NCBI GenBank assembly: GCA_003241685.1
Contig: QFPJ01000013.1
Location: 1 to 64,000 of the forward strand
Direction: 5' to 3'
DNA: 64,000 nt
Source: Sphingopyxis macrogoltabida
GTDB taxonomy: Bacteria; Pseudomonadota; Alphaproteobacteria; Sphingomonadales; Sphingomonadaceae
Positions 1 to 7,986 of this stretch are shown in pieces. The notes under the pieces are model-generated. The model was not told the origin of the DNA and made no database searches. It saw only the letters and a list, made by a program, of their open reading frames with translations. Made by a program: the position numbers and the translations under genes. Numbering within the stretch: position 1 is the stretch's first letter; the number at the start of each line of letters is the position of its first letter.

Positions 1-759
1 GGCGCCGCTCATCACGATCGGTTCGCCCGGCGCCCAGCGGATGATCAGGTCGCCGCCGGGCAGCGACACGGTGACGGGCGACTGGACCAGCCCGGCGCGG
101 ATCGCGGCGACCGCGGTGGCACAGGCGCCGGTGCCGCACGCCTGCGTCAATCCGACGCCGCGTTCCCACACGCGCAGCTGCAACTGATTTTCGCCGTCCA
201 GGCTCGCGACATTGACGTTGATGCGTTCGGGGAACAGCGGGTCGGTCTCGATCCGCGGGCCCAGGTCGGCCAGCGGCACGGCGTCGGCTTCGGGCACGAA
301 AAAGACGATGTGCGGATTGCCGACATTGACCGCCGATCCATGCTCCAGCTCGTCCCAGGCGACGGGCATGTCGCGCGTGTCCATCGGCATCGCCAGCGGC
401 ACATGCTCCCAATCGAACACCGGCTCGCCCAGCGTCACTTCGGCGCCGCCGTCGGCCGGGGTCACGCGCAGCATCCCGCCCAGCGTTTCGATCACCGCGG
501 GCTTGCCGATCAGCGTCGCGACACAGCGCGTCGCATTGCCGCACGCCTCGACCTCGCCGCCGTCGGCGTTGAAGATGCGCATCTTCACATCGGCCTTGGC
601 CGACGGTTCGAGCAGGATCAGCTGGTCGCACCCGATGCCGTGGCGGCGATCGGCGATGGCGTGCGCGCGCGACGGCGTCATCTCGACAGGCGCGGCGCGC
701 GCGTCGATCACGACGAAGTCGTTGCCAAGGCCGTGCATCTTGGTGAAGCGGTCTGCCAT
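1..759 (-). CDS. dapF: Diaminopimelate epimerase, 3' part cut by window edge
   Basis: DapF interconverts LL- and meso-diaminopimelate in the cytosol, the last epimerisation of the lysine/peptidoglycan precursor pathway. The N-terminus begins MADRFTKMHGLGNDFVVID, the family signature. Both halves of the two-cysteine acid/base pair are visible: ACGNATRC in the first half and QACGTGAC near the window edge. 253 codons are present, so only the last few tens of residues are missing. ATG 759 fits family starts; an in-frame ATG at 768 (MRPMADR) is the alternative. It reads away from the GGDEF/EAL gene and appears monocistronic at this end. Identification is firm. Confidence 0.95.
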   Translation of the reverse strand, partial: MADRFTKMHGLGNDFVVIDARAAPVEMTPSRAHAIADRRHGIGCDQLILLEPSAKADVKMRIFNADGGEVEACGNATRCVATLIGKPAVIETLGGMLRVTPADGGAEVTLGEPVFDWEHVPLAMPMDTRDMPVAWDELEHGSAVNVGNPHIVFFVPEADAVPLADLGPRIETDPLFPERINVNVASLDGENQLQLRVWERGVGLTQACGTGACATAVAAIRAGLVQSPVTVSLPGGDLIIRWAPGEPIVMSGA

Positions 760-844
760 AGGGCGCATTTAGGGGCGGGGGGCGGCGAAGTCTAGCGAGG
801 CGTCGGGCGCTGCGCCGGGGCAGGGGCGCGGTGCAATTGTTTCA

Positions 845-985
845 CGCGCCGACGCGAAGACGCGAAGGGGGCCGCGTCATGGTGCTTTGGCAGCGCGCCG
901 ATCGCGCGCAGCGCCTGTCGGGGTTGCGGGCCGCGGCGCATGAAGGGCGAGATTCATTCGGAATATTCTTCGCGTCTTCGCGTGA
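845..985. repeat. ACGCGAAG-type inverted repeat element, copy 1
   Basis: ACGCGAAGACGCGAAG at about 850-865 is mirrored by CTTCGCGTCTTCGCGTGA near 967-984, with about 100 bases of unrelated GC-rich sequence between. The same arms bracket a similar stretch at about 22635-22780. The arms are seen directly; that this is a mobile or regulatory element is inference. No gene is supported in 760-1035. Confidence 0.6.
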
Positions 986-1035
986 CATTCCCCTGGCCCG
1001 GCGCCGTTTCGGCAGCCGCCCGGCCGCGTCCGAAA

Positions 1036-2682
1036 TCAGGCTCTCTTGCGCCGCAGTTCTTCCTCGCCGGCGTCGGGCGCCGCAGGCGGCACCATCGGCG
1101 TCCGCAGCAGGCCGCGCTCGGCGAGCAGCAACAGCGTGTCGGCGGCCGACGCGGCGCGGCCGTAATACCAGCCCTGCGCCTTGGTACAGCCCAGCCGCGT
1201 CAGTTCGATCGCGCTCGCTTCGTCCTCGACGCCTTCGGCGGTGATCGGCATCGACAGGCTTTCGCCCAGCCGGATGATCGCGATGACGATCGCATGGGCA
1301 TCGGGGCTGCCGCGCATCGCGGCGACGAAGCTGCGGTCGATCTTGATCCGGTCGAAGGGCAGCGCGCGCAGGTGCGACAGCGAAGAATAGCCGGTGCCGA
1401 AATCGTCGAGGCTGAGCGACACGCCCTGATTTTTCAGGCTGGTGACGATCGAGCGGACGAGCGGCAGGTTTTCGAACAGCGATGTCTCGGTGATCTCGAC
1501 TTCCAGCTGGCTCGGCGGAAATCCCGTTTCGACGAGCAGCTTCATCAGTTTCTGGCTGAACCACGGGTCCTTCAGCTGATGCGGCGAGATGTTGACCGCC
1601 AGCATCACCGACGGGTCCCATGTTTTCGCCACGTCCATCGCCTCGCGGATGACGTGCAGCGACAATTCGCCGATCAGGCCGCTTTCTTCGGCGATGGGGA
1701 TGAAGCGTTCGGGCGGGATGATGCCGTTTTCCGGCGAATTCCAGCGCATCAGCATTTCAAAACCGACCAGCCGGCCGCTCGCGATGTCGACCTGAGGTTC
1801 GAAATAGGGAAGAAACTCGCCGCGCGGCATGCCTTCGCGGATGCCGGTTTCGATCTGGTTGCGGACCTGAACCGCCATTTCCATGCCGGTTTCGAACCAG
1901 ATATGGCGGTTCCGGCCCTCGTCCTTGCAATGATACATGGCGATATCGGCCTGGCGCACCATCGTGTCCATCGTCATGCTGGCATCGTCGGCCAGCGCGA
2001 TGCCGAGCGAGGCGCCGATGCGGATCTGCTGCAATCCGTGCGCGACCGAATCCTCCAGCGCCGCGACCAGTTCCGCCGCCAGCGCATCGATATCGCCGCG
2101 TCCCGCCGGATCGAAGGGCAGCATGGCGACGAATTCGTCGCCGCCCAGCCGGGCCTTGGTCGCGCTCGGCGGCAGCACGTTGGAAATCCGTTCGGCCGCG
2201 ACCTGCAACACGCGATCCCCGGCCGCGTGGCCGTGAATATCGTTGACGGTCTTGAAATGGTCGAGGTCGAGCAGGAACAGCGCGACGTGACGGCCCTCCG
2301 CGGTGGCGACCGCGATCATCTGCTGCCCCGCGGTCATCAGCGCGCGGCGATTGAGAAAGCCGGTGAGCGGATCGGTATCGGCCAGATAGCGCGCCCGTTT
2401 TTCGGCGTCGGTGCGCTCGCGAATCTCGCGGTTGAGGTCCTCGTAGCGGCGCCAGCCGAACAGGATCAGCGCGATGTTCAGCACCAGCGCGACGGTCAGC
2501 ACCTTGTCGGGGCCGCCGCCGAAGCCGATCAGCGTCTGGACGACGGATTGCAGGACATTGCTGCCCGTCCCGACGAACATCAGGATGGCGGCGACGACGA
2601 TGCCGCCGGTCAATATATCGCGCCTGGCGTCCTCGCTCCGGTCGCGGGCTTTACGTTCGGTGATCATTTGGTCCCCCACCAT
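1036..2682 (-). CDS. Membrane-anchored GGDEF-EAL cyclic-di-GMP enzyme
   Basis: 548 residues. The N-terminus has two hydrophobic segments (about 21-43 and 60-77), so the enzyme domains are membrane tethered. The diguanylate cyclase domain has an intact GGDEF at 180-184 but no RxxD inhibitory site just before it. The phosphodiesterase domain keeps the family's key acidic residues: EML in place of EAL at 309, then VNIS, EITE, DDFGTGYSS, IKIDRSF and EGVE. Both activities are therefore possible; net direction cannot be read from sequence. No PAS or other sensory domain is visible. It probably tunes motility/biofilm signalling. The neighbouring genes give no further clue. Confidence 0.9.
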   Translation of the reverse strand: MVGDQMITERKARDRSEDARRDILTGGIVVAAILMFVGTGSNVLQSVVQTLIGFGGGPDKVLTVALVLNIALILFGWRRYEDLNREIRERTDAEKRARYLADTDPLTGFLNRRALMTAGQQMIAVATAEGRHVALFLLDLDHFKTVNDIHGHAAGDRVLQVAAERISNVLPPSATKARLGGDEFVAMLPFDPAGRGDIDALAAELVAALEDSVAHGLQQIRIGASLGIALADDASMTMDTMVRQADIAMYHCKDEGRNRHIWFETGMEMAVQVRNQIETGIREGMPRGEFLPYFEPQVDIASGRLVGFEMLMRWNSPENGIIPPERFIPIAEESGLIGELSLHVIREAMDVAKTWDPSVMLAVNISPHQLKDPWFSQKLMKLLVETGFPPSQLEVEITETSLFENLPLVRSIVTSLKNQGVSLSLDDFGTGYSSLSHLRALPFDRIKIDRSFVAAMRGSPDAHAIVIAIIRLGESLSMPITAEGVEDEASAIELTRLGCTKAQGWYYGRAASAADTLLLLAERGLLRTPMVPPAAPDAGEEELRRKRA

Positions 2683-2933
2683 CGTGCCCCATTTGCGCGC
2701 AAAGCGGTGAAATTTGCGTTAAGCGGGGGGCGACGGAGGGAAAGACGGCAATGGCCGGCGGACTTGCCTTTACCGGCCCGCTGGCGTAAAGGCGCCGCGT
2801 TCGGCCGCATCATGCGGACGGGCGAATACGACATCCGCGACGGAAAAATCTGTCCACGGGTAGCCGCTGGTTGGCGAGGTTTCGCTCACCGGCGTGTTTT
2901 GCGTTGCGGTCTGTCAGAAGGGATTTTTGGCGC

Positions 2934-4376
2934 ATGTTCGACAGTCTGAGCAATCGGCTTGGCGATGTTTTCGGAAAGCTCCGCGGTCGCGGCGCGCTGA
3001 CCGAGGCTGACGTGCGCGCGGCGATGCGCGAAGTGCGAATCGCCCTGCTGGAAGCGGACGTCGCGCTGCCCGTGGTGCGCAGCTTCGTCGACCAGGTCAC
3101 CGAACTCGCGATCGGTCAGAATGTCCTGCGCTCGGTCACGCCGGGGCAGCAGGTGGTCAAGATCGTCAGCGACGCGCTGACCGAAATGCTCGGGTCCGAA
3201 ACCGCCGAGCTGGAGCTTGCCGTCGCGCCGCCCGCCGTCATCATGATGGTCGGCCTTCAGGGGTCGGGCAAGACGACGACCACCGCGAAGATCGCGAAGC
3301 GGCTGAAGGACAAGGAGCGCAAGAAGGTGCTAATGGCGTCGCTCGACGTCAATCGCCCCGCCGCGCAGGAACAGCTTGCCGTGCTCGGCACCCAGATCGA
3401 CGTCGCGACGCTGCCGATCGTCGCGGGGCAGCAGCCAGTCGAGATCGCGCAACGCGCGCTACAGGCGGCGAAGCTGCAGGGCTATGACGTCCTCATGCTC
3501 GACACCGCGGGCCGGCTCCACGTCGATCAGCAGCTGATGGACGAGATGCAGGCGGTGTCGCGCGCGGCGAACCCCGCCGAAACGCTGCTCGTCGTCGACA
3601 GCCTGACCGGCCAGGACGCGGTTCAGGTCGCGCAGCGCTTCACCGATCAGGTGCCGCTGACCGGCGTCGTGCTGACCCGCATGGACGGCGATGCGCGCGG
3701 CGGCGCGGCGCTGTCGATGCGCGCCGTCACGGGCAAGCCGATCAAGTTCGCGGGCACCGGCGAAAAGCTCGACGGGCTCGAACTGTTCCAGCCGTCGCGC
3801 ATCGCGGGCCGCATCCTCGGCATGGGCGACGTCGTCAGCCTGGTCGAACGCGCCGCCGAGACGATCCAGGCCGAAGAGGCCGAGGCGATGGCGGCGAAGA
3901 TGGCCAAGGGCATCTTCGACCTCGACGACCTGCGCACGCAGCTCAATCAGATGCGCCGGATGGGCGGCCTGGGCGCGCTGGCGGGCATGATTCCGGGGCT
4001 GAAGAAGGCACAGGCCGCGATGGCGCAGAGCGGCACCGACGACAAGACGCTGGTCCATATGGACGCGATCATGGGATCGATGACGCCCAAGGAGCGCGCC
4101 AGGCCCGACATCATCAACGCCAAGCGCAAGATCCGCATCGCCAACGGATCGGGCACGACGGTGCAACAGGTGAACAAGGTGCTGAAGATGCACCAGGAAA
4201 TGTCCACCGCGATGAAGAAGATTCGCAAGATGGGCGGGCTGAAGGGTCTCGGCGCGCTGCTCGGGCGCGGCGGGGGGATTCCCGGTATGGGCGGCGGCGG
4301 CCTGGGCGGTCTGCCCGGCCTCGGCGGCGGCGGTCTGCCGCCCGATCTCGCCAACATGATCAAAAAGAAGAAGTGA
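2934..4376 (+). CDS. ffh: Signal recognition particle protein Ffh
   Basis: 480-residue SRP GTPase that binds 4.5S RNA and signal peptides and docks with FtsY to deliver nascent membrane proteins. It starts MFDSLSNRLGDVFGKLRG; the G domain shows GLQGSGKTTTTAK, DTAGR and TRMDGDARGG. The M domain follows (MRRMGGLGALAGMIPGL) and ends in a Gly/Met-rich tail then IKKKK. ATG 2934 is chosen because earlier in-frame codons do not fit the family. It precedes rpsP by 100 bases, the usual order in alphaproteobacteria. Confidence 0.97.
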   Translation: MFDSLSNRLGDVFGKLRGRGALTEADVRAAMREVRIALLEADVALPVVRSFVDQVTELAIGQNVLRSVTPGQQVVKIVSDALTEMLGSETAELELAVAPPAVIMMVGLQGSGKTTTTAKIAKRLKDKERKKVLMASLDVNRPAAQEQLAVLGTQIDVATLPIVAGQQPVEIAQRALQAAKLQGYDVLMLDTAGRLHVDQQLMDEMQAVSRAANPAETLLVVDSLTGQDAVQVAQRFTDQVPLTGVVLTRMDGDARGGAALSMRAVTGKPIKFAGTGEKLDGLELFQPSRIAGRILGMGDVVSLVERAAETIQAEEAEAMAAKMAKGIFDLDDLRTQLNQMRRMGGLGALAGMIPGLKKAQAAMAQSGTDDKTLVHMDAIMGSMTPKERARPDIINAKRKIRIANGSGTTVQQVNKVLKMHQEMSTAMKKIRKMGGLKGLGALLGRGGGIPGMGGGGLGGLPGLGGGGLPPDLANMIKKKK

Positions 4377-4384
4377 CGGCCCCG

Positions 4385-4425
4385 ACAGGCCGTCATCCCG
4401 GCGAAGGCGGGGATCTCCAACGGAA
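4385..4425. repeat. Half-copy of CCCCGCGAAGGCGGGG intergenic repeat
   Basis: CGTCATCCCGGCGAAGGCGGGGATCTCC lies between ffh and rpsP (only its core CCGGCGAAGGCGGGG is palindromic). It resembles one arm of the 77-base paired repeats at 46671 and 56770 and the arm at 9262. It may act as a weak hairpin in the ffh-rpsP mRNA. Confidence 0.45.
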
Positions 4426-4476
4426 AAAGTTCAGGTTTTTGTTGATATTGGACGTTTAGAAAGAAGGACTTACATC

Positions 4477-5076
4477 ATGGCTACCTCCATTCGCCTGTCG
4501 CGCGGCGGCTCCAAAAAGCGCCCCTATTACAAGATCGTCGTCGCCGATTCGCGCAGCCCGCGCGACGGCCGCTTCATCGAACGCATCGGCAGCTACAACC
4601 CGCTGCTCGCCAAGGACAATCCGGAGCGCGTGAAGCTCGACGCCGAACGGGCGAAGCACTGGATTTCGGTTGGCGCGCAGCCGACCGACCGCGTCGCCCG
4701 CTTCCTCGACGCCGCGGGCGTCAAGGAACGCGCCGCGCGCAACAATCCCAACAAGGCCGAACCGGGCGAAAAGGCCAAGGAACGCGCCGAGGAAAAGGCC
4801 GCGAAGCTGGCCGAGGCTGAAGAAGCTGCCAAGGAAGCCGCCGCCGCTCCGGCCCCCGAACCCGAAGCCGAAGAAGCCGCTCCGGAAACCGCCGAATCGG
4901 ATGCGACCGGTTCGGTGAAGACCGAAGAAACCGCCGAAGCGGTGGCCGATGCCGTCGCCGACGAAGTCCCGGCCGATGCGACCGCCGAAGACGCGACCGC
5001 GATCGCCGAGGAAGTTTCGGAAGGCGGCCCGGTGGCCGAAGAGGCTCCCGCCGGCGAAGAAAAGGCCGAAGGCTAA
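4477..5076 (+). CDS. rpsP: 30S ribosomal protein S16 with long acidic tail
   Basis: Residues 1-85 are canonical S16 (starts MATSIRLSRGGSKKRPYYKI; RDGRFIERIGSYNP). The protein then runs on to 199 residues with an Ala/Glu/Lys-rich, later Ala/Glu-rich tail, more than twice the length of E. coli S16. The tail is low complexity and probably disordered. ATG 4477 has an AGAAGGA ribosome site about 10 bases upstream. It is the first gene of the rpsP-rimM unit, and rimM begins 4 bases after its stop. The S16 call is certain; a role for the tail is unknown. Confidence 0.97.
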   Translation: MATSIRLSRGGSKKRPYYKIVVADSRSPRDGRFIERIGSYNPLLAKDNPERVKLDAERAKHWISVGAQPTDRVARFLDAAGVKERAARNNPNKAEPGEKAKERAEEKAAKLAEAEEAAKEAAAAPAPEPEAEEAAPETAESDATGSVKTEETAEAVADAVADEVPADATAEDATAIAEEVSEGGPVAEEAPAGEEKAEG

Positions 5077-5080
5077 ACCC

Positions 5081-5575
5081 TTGGCCGACGCCGACCGCCC
5101 CGTCACCCTGGCCGCCATCGCCGGCGCGCACGGGGTGGCGGGCGAGGTGCGTCTGAAACTGTTCGGGGAAGGCGCGGAGGCTCTTCGCGCCTTTTCCGTT
5201 TTCGATGCGGGGCCGCGCAAGCTGACCCTGGCATCGGTGCGTCCCGCCAACCAGGGCGCGGTCGCGCGCTTTGCCGAAGTAACCGACCGCAGCGCGGCCG
5301 AGGCGCTGCGCGGCACGTTGCTCACCGTCCCGCGCTCGGTGCTGCCGGCGCTGGGCGAGGGCGAATATTATCACCACGACCTGATCGGCCTGCCGTGCCT
5401 GACCAGCGACGGCACCGCGATCGGCCATGTCGCCGCGGTCGAAAATTTCGGCGCGGGCGACATCCTGGAAATCGAAAAGCCCGGCGGCAAACGCTTCATG
5501 GTGCCGATGACCGCGCAGGCGGTTCCGGCATGGACCGACGACGGCGTGATCGTCAACGCCGCCTTCGTGGCATAG
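5081..5575 (+). CDS. rimM: Ribosome maturation factor RimM
   Basis: 164 residues. RimM helps assemble the 30S head and binds S19. The N-terminal beta-barrel (VTLAAIAGAHGVAGEVRLK) and C-terminal PRC barrel (YYHHDLIGLPCLTSDGTAIG ... MVPMTAQAVPAW) are both complete. The likely start is TTG 5081, 4 bases past the rpsP stop; no ATG or GTG fits the family N-terminus, so translation is probably coupled to rpsP. In most bacteria trmD follows directly; here 2.4 kb of other genes intervene. Confidence 0.93.
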   Translation: MADADRPVTLAAIAGAHGVAGEVRLKLFGEGAEALRAFSVFDAGPRKLTLASVRPANQGAVARFAEVTDRSAAEALRGTLLTVPRSVLPALGEGEYYHHDLIGLPCLTSDGTAIGHVAAVENFGAGDILEIEKPGGKRFMVPMTAQAVPAWTDDGVIVNAAFVA

Positions 5576-5750
5576 CGGCGTGGGCCGCGGAGAGTATCCC
5601 GTTTGATCCGTAGCGCCCGTTCCGTCCTTGCGAGGAGCGGAGCGACGAAGCATCTCCAGCGATCGGCAAGGCGGGACGATGGCTTCTGATCGCTGATTGT
5701 CGGCCGTTCCCCGCGATGATAGCCTGACGGCAATCGGCTATGGAGGGCGT
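5576..5750. other. Intergenic gap with short repeat
   Basis: 175 bases between rimM and the serine hydrolase. It contains TTGCGAGGAGCGGAGCGACG, a dispersed repeat type also hinted at before addB (about 25000-25070). No gene is seen. A GGAGG ribosome site sits at the end, just before ATG 5751. Confidence 0.4.
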
Positions 5751-7262
5751 ATGCGCTGGAAATCGGGTTTCTTTCTTGCTGTGATGCTGGTCGCGGGCAG
5801 CGGCCCCGCGGCGGCGCAGGATGCCGCCCCCCAAAGCCTCGACCGGCTCGCTCCCGAAATCGACGCCCTGTTCGCGCGCTATCAGGCCGATCAGCATATT
5901 CCCGGCATGGTCTATGGCGTCGTGCAGGACGGCCGGCTCGCCTATGTGAAGGGCATCGGCGTGCAGGATCTGGACGCAAAGCGCCCCGTCACGCCCGACA
6001 GCCTGTTCCGCATCGCGTCGATGACCAAGGCCTTCACCGCGCTCGCCATCCTGACGCTGCGCGACGAGGGCAAGCTGCGGCTCGACGATCTGGCCGAGGA
6101 TCATGTGCCGGAGATGAAGGGCTGGACCTATCCGACGACGGACAGCCCGCGCATCCGCGTCCGCGACCTGCTTCAGCATGTCGGCGGGCTTGTCACCGAC
6201 GATCCGTGGGGCGACCGGCAACAGGTGCTGCCGCAGGCGGCGTTCACGCGGATGATCGCGGCGGGCCTGCCATTCAGCCGCGTGCCGCAGAGCCAACATG
6301 AATATTCCAACTTCGGCTATGCGCTGCTTGGCCGCATCGTCGCCAATGCGTCGGGCATGGCCTATACCGATTATGTTCGCCGGACGATCCTGACCCCGCT
6401 CGGCATGACGGCCAGCGGCTATGACGCGCCGCACGCGCCGAAGACGCACTATGCGCGCGGCTACCGCTGGGAAAACGACCGCTGGACGGCGGAACCCGAA
6501 ATGGCCGATGGCGCGTTCAACGCGATGGGCGGGCTTCAGGTCAACGCCAACGACTATGCGAAGTGGGTCGCCTTCCTGCTGTCGGCATGGCCGCCGCGCG
6601 ACGATGCCGACACCGGCCCGGTCAAACGGTCGACGGTGCGCGAGATGGCGCAGGGACTCAATTTCGTGTCGGTGACGAATCGCATCGGATCGACCGGCGC
6701 CACGGCGTGCAAGCAGGCGGCCGCCTATGGCATGGGCTGGCGCGTCGCGCAGGACTGCGATCTGGGGCTGACCATGGCGCATGGCGGCGGCTATCCCGGC
6801 TATGGCAGCCATATCATGCTAATGCCCGACCATGGCGTCGGCGTCTTTGCGCTGTCGAACCGCACCTATGCGGGGCCGTCGGCGCCCGCGTGGGACACGG
6901 CGGTGCTGATGGACAAGGCGGGCCTGCTGGAAACGCGCGCCGTGCCGGTGTCGCCCGCCGTCGCCGACGCCTTCGCCGCGACACGCGCGGCCTATGCGGC
7001 GGGCAACATCGGTCCGCTGAACGGCAAGCTGGCGATGAATTTCCTGCTCGACCGGTCGGCGGAAAACCGTGCGGCGGACCTTGCGAAGCTGAAGGCCGAG
7101 GTCGGCGAATGCCCGGTCGCCGAACCGCTGGCGCCCCACGGCGCCCTGTCGACCGCCTTCCGCCTGAATTGCGAGCGCGGGGCGATCGACGGGGTGCTGC
7201 TGCTGGCCCCCACGACGCCGCCGACGATCCAGGCGTTGCGGCTGCGCGTTGCGGCGGAGTGA
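5751..7262 (+). CDS. Secreted serine hydrolase, beta-lactamase/PBP-like fold
   Basis: 503 residues with an N-terminal signal peptide ending near AAAQDA. The class C beta-lactamase/DD-peptidase motifs are present: SMTK at 90-93 (nucleophile Ser90, Lys93), YSN at 185-187, and HGGG at 344 in place of KTG. HGG is typical of esterase/peptidase members of this superfamily, so a true beta-lactamase is less likely. About 130 residues follow the last motif and have no recognised domain. The start is fixed by GGAGGGCGT before ATG 5751. It sits inside the otherwise conserved rimM-trmD interval. Substrate unknown. Confidence 0.85.
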   Translation: MRWKSGFFLAVMLVAGSGPAAAQDAAPQSLDRLAPEIDALFARYQADQHIPGMVYGVVQDGRLAYVKGIGVQDLDAKRPVTPDSLFRIASMTKAFTALAILTLRDEGKLRLDDLAEDHVPEMKGWTYPTTDSPRIRVRDLLQHVGGLVTDDPWGDRQQVLPQAAFTRMIAAGLPFSRVPQSQHEYSNFGYALLGRIVANASGMAYTDYVRRTILTPLGMTASGYDAPHAPKTHYARGYRWENDRWTAEPEMADGAFNAMGGLQVNANDYAKWVAFLLSAWPPRDDADTGPVKRSTVREMAQGLNFVSVTNRIGSTGATACKQAAAYGMGWRVAQDCDLGLTMAHGGGYPGYGSHIMLMPDHGVGVFALSNRTYAGPSAPAWDTAVLMDKAGLLETRAVPVSPAVADAFAATRAAYAAGNIGPLNGKLAMNFLLDRSAENRAADLAKLKAEVGECPVAEPLAPHGALSTAFRLNCERGAIDGVLLLAPTTPPTIQALRLRVAAE

Positions 7263-7283
7263 CCTTGCCGGTGAGCCGATGAC

Positions 7284-7307
7284 GATGTATATACATGATG
7301 TATATAC
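7284..7307. promoter_or_regulatory. Tandem GATGTATATAC operator candidate
   Basis: GATGTATATAC occurs twice, at 7284-7294 and 7297-7307, 13 bases apart. The first copy forms the perfect 12-base palindrome ATGTATATACAT (7285-7296). The block is very AT-rich for this genome and ends against the GGAGG ribosome site of the antitoxin gene. AbrB-fold antitoxins commonly autoregulate by binding such repeats; binding here is inferred. Confidence 0.6.
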
Positions 7308-7317
7308 GGAGGCAGGC

Positions 7318-7605
7318 GTGACCAAGGAATATCGGGCAAAGGTTTTCAAGTCAGGCAACTCGCTCGCGCTGCGTCTGCCCAAGGCCCTCGGACTGGAGGA
7401 GGGCACGGAGATGATCGTGCGCGAGGAACGTGGCGAATTCCGCTTCGAGCCCGCCGAAAAGCCGAAAGCGAAAATCGATGTAAGCGGCTTTGCCGGCAAG
7501 GCGCCGGGCATCAGGTTGGCGCCGCGGGAAGAGTTCGAAGAGCGCCCCAGCGCAATCGCTGCGCGCGAGGCTTCGGAAGAGGCCAAGGCGGCAAAGCAAG
7601 CGTGA
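7318..7605 (+). CDS. AbrB/SpoVT-fold antitoxin (VapB/MazE type)
   Basis: 95 residues. Residues 1-45 form the swapped-hairpin DNA-binding fold (KVFKSGNSLALRLPKALGL, then EGTEMIVREERGEF). The C-terminal part, rich in Glu, Lys and Ala, is the likely toxin-binding tail. GTG 7318 is chosen because GGAGG at 7308-7312 is 5 bases upstream; an earlier in-frame ATG at 7285 would translate through the putative operator. Its stop overlaps the toxin start (GTGA), the usual TA arrangement. It should neutralise the PIN toxin and repress its own promoter. Confidence 0.85.
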   Translation: MTKEYRAKVFKSGNSLALRLPKALGLEEGTEMIVREERGEFRFEPAEKPKAKIDVSGFAGKAPGIRLAPREEFEERPSAIAAREASEEAKAAKQA

Positions 7606-7979
7606 TCCGCTATCTGATCGATTCCAACGCCGCCGTGTATGCGATGGATGCCGGACATGAGGCGCTGACGCAACGGATCGCGGACTGTGCGCCTGGAGAA
7701 ATTGCGATGTCCGTCATCAGCTATGCCGAAGTCGCCTTTGGCACATATGTCGGTAAACCGCCGCCGCCTGCGGTTCTGGAGGCCTTTGTCCAAGCGATCC
7801 CGCTCCTGCCCTTCGATGAGGCGGCGGCCCGCGAATATGCGCGGCTGTCTTTCAAGCGCGCCCGCTTCGACCGTTTGCTTGCCGCTCATGCGCTCAGCAT
7901 CGGCGCTACGGTTATTACCAACAATGAAGCCGATTTCGTCGATGTGCCGGGGCTGACGATCGAAAATTGGACGCTATAG
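7602..7979 (+). CDS. PIN-domain ribonuclease toxin (VapC family)
   Basis: 125 residues with all acidic positions expected of a PIN nuclease: Asp7 (LIDSN), Glu43 (SYAEV), Asp90 (RFDRLLAAHA) and Asp111 (TNNEADF). Family members cleave tRNA or rRNA in a Mg-dependent way; the target here is unknown. GTG 7602 overlaps the antitoxin stop by four bases. Base composition is a little less GC-rich than the ribosomal neighbours, consistent with acquisition. The stop lies only 7 bases before trmD ATG, so the pair is embedded in an operon essential for translation. Confidence 0.88.
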   Translation: MIRYLIDSNAAVYAMDAGHEALTQRIADCAPGEIAMSVISYAEVAFGTYVGKPPPPAVLEAFVQAIPLLPFDEAAAREYARLSFKRARFDRLLAAHALSIGATVITNNEADFVDVPGLTIENWTL

Positions 7980-7986
7980 GCGACCC

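Noticed and set aside
940..2949. A 669-codon plus-strand frame opposite the GGDEF/EAL gene
   Set aside because: No recognisable motif, Arg/Gln/Asp biased, and the minus strand carries complete catalytic sites.
5751..7262. Calling the serine hydrolase a beta-lactamase
   Set aside because: The third motif is HGG, not KTG, and the C-terminal extension is unlike class C enzymes.
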